Below, in pieces: positions 42,466 through 44,874 of a stretch of DNA of 44,874 bases. A program made the translations under genes and the position numbers. This stretch comes from an uncultured Alphaproteobacteria bacterium. Lineage in GTDB: Bacteria > Pseudomonadota > Alphaproteobacteria > Caulobacterales > Hyphomonadaceae. How positions within the stretch are numbered: position 1 is the first letter of the stretch; each line of letters opens with the position of its first letter. The notes below the pieces were generated by a model. It had not been told where the DNA came from. It ran no database searches and saw nothing but the letters and a program-made list of their open reading frames with translations. The stretch is taken from NCBI GenBank assembly GCA_903842595.1, contig CAIMMO010000127.1:1-44874 (forward strand), written 5' to 3'.

Positions 42466-43143
42466 ATGCAATACTCCTGCATCTTCCATTGTATTGCACA
42501 TGTGACCTTCGTGGCTCGACGACAAACAGTTGTACTTCCCTCACCCACGGCCTCACGGCGCACGCGCAAGCGCGAACAGACACGCGAGTTGATACAGAAG
42601 GCAGCGATGCGTCTGTTCCGCGAGAAGGGGTTCGACAACGTCACGATTGCCGAGATCTCGGAGGCCGCTGATGTGGACGCCACGACCTTCTGGCGGCATT
42701 TTGGCTCCAAGCATGCCATTCTGTATGCTGATCAGGAGGCCTGGCTCGAGGACCTGAAACGAGCGCTCGACACCGTCCCGGACGATGCTTCTGCTTTCAG
42801 CGCGGTTGTGTCGGCGCTGGCCACGGCGTCCCTGTCAGCAAAGCCGCCAGAGTTTGAGGAACTACGCGCCGAGGTGCTTCGCTCATCTCCTTCGCCAGAA
42901 GTCCACGCGGCAATCCTGACATTCGAAAACCTGATCCAGGAAGAACTGGTGGATGCCCTGGGTCGTCGACTCGGAGTGGACCCACGCAAGGACCCCCGCC
43001 CCGCGATTCTCGGCGCCGCGATCGTCTCAGCGACGCGTTGGGCGCGCTTGCATGGCCAGGTCTCGGCGTCGGACACCTCTCCGGCTCGCCGAAAGACCCG
43101 GCTTCAGACGATGATCCGAAATGCTGCAAAACTGGTGGACTGA
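42466..43143 (+). CDS. TetR family transcriptional regulator
   Basis: The protein has the TetR DNA-binding helix-turn-helix near its N-terminus: TRELIQKAAMRLFREKGFDNVT then IAEISEAADVDATTFWRHFGSKHAIL. A helical ligand-binding domain follows. The start is not settled. The ATG at 42466 overlaps an operator-like palindrome and lacks a ribosome-binding site; GTG at 42502 or 42511, just past the palindrome, may be the true start, perhaps on a leaderless message. It is divergent from the nitroreductase and probably represses it and itself. Ligand unknown. Confidence 0.85.
   Translation: MQYSCIFHCIAHVTFVARRQTVVLPSPTASRRTRKREQTRELIQKAAMRLFREKGFDNVTIAEISEAADVDATTFWRHFGSKHAILYADQEAWLEDLKRALDTVPDDASAFSAVVSALATASLSAKPPEFEELRAEVLRSSPSPEVHAAILTFENLIQEELVDALGRRLGVDPRKDPRPAILGAAIVSATRWARLHGQVSASDTSPARRKTRLQTMIRNAAKLVD
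42467..42498. promoter_or_regulatory. Operator-like palindrome TGCAATAC-N16-GTATTGCA
   Basis: Two perfect 8-base half-sites in inverted orientation lie between the divergent nitroreductase and TetR genes. Position and symmetry suit the binding site of the neighbouring TetR protein. If so, translation of the regulator should begin after it. Confidence 0.6.
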
Positions 43144-43278
43144 AACCGCCGTTCGGCCAGTCGTTTCGCGGGAAGCTGAGGGGTCCAGTCTGGGCGTCTG
43201 CTCGGAGATTTGACTTGTGATTCGGCTGCGCTTGGAATGGCAGGCGCGTTGAACAGTCGTGACCGATGAGGTGATGGG

Positions 43279-44262
43279 ATGCGGAAACTGGCGATAGGGC
43301 TTGTGCTGGCGGCGGTGTTGGCCGGTTGCGCGAGTCCGAAGGTTATGGCGGATGCGGCGGCGCTGCCGCTCAGGCCGGAAACACTGCGCACGCCGGATGA
43401 GCGCTTCGCCAATCTCCAGGGCTGGTCCTTCGAGCCGCACTATGCCGACGTCGCTGGCTATCGCATGCACTATGTCGACGAGGGTCCGCGCAATGCCGCG
43501 CCGGTGCTGATGCTGCACGGCGAGCCGACATGGGGCTACCTCTACCGCAAGATGATCCTCCCTGTGGCTGGAGCCGGGCATCGGGTGATCGCGCCCGACC
43601 TGATCGGCTTCGGCCGGTCAGACAAGCCGGCGGCGATGGATGCGCACAGCTACAAGTTTCATGTCGATGCGATCAGCGAACTGATCCGTGAGCTGGACCT
43701 CAGGAACATCACGCTGGTGTGCCAGGACTGGGGTAGCCTGATCGGCCTGCGGGTGGCCGCGGAAAACCCTGATCGCTTTGCGCGCATCGTGCTCGCCAAT
43801 GGCGCGCTGCCAGCGGGCGAGAGTATGGGGCCGGGATTTGAGGGCTGGAGCCGGATGGCGGCTGGCTTCCGGGCATCGGGCGACATGCCGGTCGGCCAGA
43901 TGGTCGGTCGACAGCACGGGCCCGATGTGGTCGCGGGATACGATGCGCCATTTCCCGACAAGAGCTACAAGGCCGGACCCCTGATCATGCCGGCTCTCGT
44001 CCCGGTCACGCCGGAGGATCCCGCGGCTCCCGCCAATCAGCGCGCCTGGGAGGTTTTCAAGACCTGGCGCAAGCCCTTCCTCACGGCGTTCTCGGACGGG
44101 GACCCGGTGACACGCGGACAGGACAAGAAATTCCTCGACCTGGTTCCAGGGGCGAAGGACCAGAAGCACATCACCATCAAGGGCGCCGGCCACTTCCTGC
44201 AAGAAGACAAGGGAGAGGAGCTGGCGGCGGTGGTGATCCAATTCATCAAGGACCAACCGTAG
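43279..44262 (+). CDS. Haloalkane dehalogenase-like alpha/beta hydrolase with lipoprotein signal
   Basis: The 327-residue protein follows the haloalkane dehalogenase subfamily I closely: LMLHGEPTWGYLYRKMI, RVIAPDLIGFGRSDKP, and VCQDWGS with the nucleophile Asp150 and the halide-binding Trp. DGDPVT holds the probable acid Asp275 and GAGHFLQED the base His305. A cap-domain Trp (FEGWSRM) may be the second halide ligand. It begins MRKLAIGLVLAAVLAGC, a lipoprotein signal, whereas most dehalogenases are cytoplasmic. The enzyme would release halide from alkyl halides in the periplasm or at the outer membrane. Other alpha/beta hydrolase activities remain possible. Confidence 0.85.
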   Translation: MRKLAIGLVLAAVLAGCASPKVMADAAALPLRPETLRTPDERFANLQGWSFEPHYADVAGYRMHYVDEGPRNAAPVLMLHGEPTWGYLYRKMILPVAGAGHRVIAPDLIGFGRSDKPAAMDAHSYKFHVDAISELIRELDLRNITLVCQDWGSLIGLRVAAENPDRFARIVLANGALPAGESMGPGFEGWSRMAAGFRASGDMPVGQMVGRQHGPDVVAGYDAPFPDKSYKAGPLIMPALVPVTPEDPAAPANQRAWEVFKTWRKPFLTAFSDGDPVTRGQDKKFLDLVPGAKDQKHITIKGAGHFLQEDKGEELAAVVIQFIKDQP

Positions 44263-44692
44263 CCTGATGCGTAGATGGCGAACGGCAAGTATGGGCCCCG
44301 GCTTCGTGCCTTTCCAGCATTGTTGCCAATGGCAGGGTCGCTCGTGAGTTGCTGGTCGCTGATGCCCTGCTGATCAGACGCGACATCGCCCAACTCCGGT
44401 CGTTCGCGGTTCTCGCGCCAGTACTTCCCGGCGGCACGCCCTCCGATCAGCAACGCGTTCGCTTTCCAGAAGCGCATGATCAGCAAACAGATGCTTAGGC
44501 TGCTCCGAGCAACAGCGGACGCTGTCTGGGCGAAAGCGGTCGCATAAGCAGACGCCCGGGTCCTGCAAGAGATTTTGTGTTGCCGCGTTAGGCTGACAGT
44601 CCCCCGGCTGGTGATTGACGAGCATCAAAGGCGTCTGTTGCGGGGGAGGTAGATGGAGATGGTTCACATAGCGGGCTCCGGAGATCGGTCCA
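44263..44692. other. 430-base region without a supported gene
   Basis: All frames here have irregular codon use and no recognisable motif; the longest minus frame runs back into the dehalogenase gene. It may hold the promoter of the next gene, or decayed coding DNA that I cannot identify. Confidence 0.4.
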
Positions 44693-44874
44693 ATGCACGC
44701 GAGTCTCCACAGGGTTCATGGCTCCGTTCGCCTGGCAGCGCTTGTACTGAGCATGACGCTGTTGATTGGACAGGCCCATGCCCAGCCCTTTGATTGCTAT
44801 GATCGCGCTCTTGTGATGCCAAAAGCTGTGACAGAGGACATGGCCGAGGCCTGTCAGCGCAAGATCATTGTCGA
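44693..44874 (+). CDS. Start of an exported protein gene (cut by window end)
   Basis: The frame opens MHASLHRVHGSVRLAALVLS with a signal peptide ending LLIGQAHAQ, then continues PFDCYDRALVMPKAVTEDMA to the last base of the window. GGAG lies nine bases before the ATG. About 60 residues are visible; two cysteines occur in the mature part (DCYD, EACQ). The family cannot be named from this fragment. Confidence 0.55.
   Translation, partial: MHASLHRVHGSVRLAALVLSMTLLIGQAHAQPFDCYDRALVMPKAVTEDMAEACQRKIIV

Noticed and set aside
44037..44486. Minus-strand open frame overlapping the dehalogenase gene end
   Set aside because: Most of it is antisense to the dehalogenase, and the unique part has irregular codon use and no motif or ribosome-binding site.

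Overview
The window looks like a chromosomal segment of a high-GC alphaproteobacterium, most likely of the Hyphomonadales/Caulobacterales type. The reasons are an RpoE/ChrR-type sigma/anti-sigma pair, an MmcB-type repair gene behind a GTTC-N7-GTTC LexA box, a Coq4 homologue, the gene neighbourhood rsmB - rpe - heparinase - purH, many small lipoproteins, and a beta-helix/diheme cytochrome pair of the kind first named from Hyphomonas. No ribosomal RNA, complete tRNA, CRISPR array, transposase or integrase gene was found.

Layout. 1-631: 3' end of pnp and its terminator. 697-4198 (minus): a small exported protein, the cytochrome/beta-helix pair and an RcnB-like protein. 4420-8961: a zinc-dependent phospholipase C-like protein with a helix-hairpin-helix tail, a tight cluster of small exported proteins, a von Willebrand A protein and an HExxH protease. 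9017-17618 (minus): a long co-directional run with purH, a small protein, a membrane nucleotide-sugar epimerase/dehydratase, heparinase, rpe, a glycine-zipper lipoprotein and rsmB. 17683-20999 (minus): anti-sigma, ECF sigma, a hypothetical gene, mmcB with an SOS-type promoter, and an FkbM methyltransferase. 21132-23169: a small zincin, Coq4 and two small membrane proteins. 23422-28271 (plus): an envelope proteolysis cluster with a subtilase lipoprotein, a membrane-anchored protein that looks like a detached subtilase prodomain, a lipoprotein, and an M23 peptidase lipoprotein. 28357-35912: phosphoglycerate mutase, a deaminase-only RibD-like protein, CspA, YgfZ, Tag, small lipoproteins, a cupin, LysE, and a tandem pair of paralogous exported proteins. 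35899-37080: an FAD monooxygenase.

The clearest sign of horizontal transfer is at 37186-37228. Here the minus strand carries the 3' part (anticodon loop to CCA) of a glycine tRNA gene without its 5' half, which is a typical attachment-site scar. Immediately inside it lies an AbiE-type (type IV) toxin-antitoxin module. It has a 32-bp perfect inverted-repeat operator, an intact DUF6088/AbiEi-like antitoxin, and an AbiEii toxin gene broken by two in-frame stop codons plus a changed nucleotidyltransferase glycine. The genes to the right may be cargo of the same element or host genes: a redoxin/cytochrome/copper-monooxygenase fusion, a RutE-like nitroreductase divergent from a TetR regulator with an operator-like palindrome between them, and a lipoprotein haloalkane dehalogenase. 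No second tRNA-Gly copy is visible before the window ends.

The most unusual candidate system is the 23422-28271 protease cluster, in which a free prodomain-like protein appears to be dedicated to a neighbouring subtilase. Other strong points are the zinc-less ChrR-type anti-sigma factor, the SOS-controlled mmcB promoter and the decayed toxin beside its intact antitoxin. All functional statements come from reading motifs; no database search was run.
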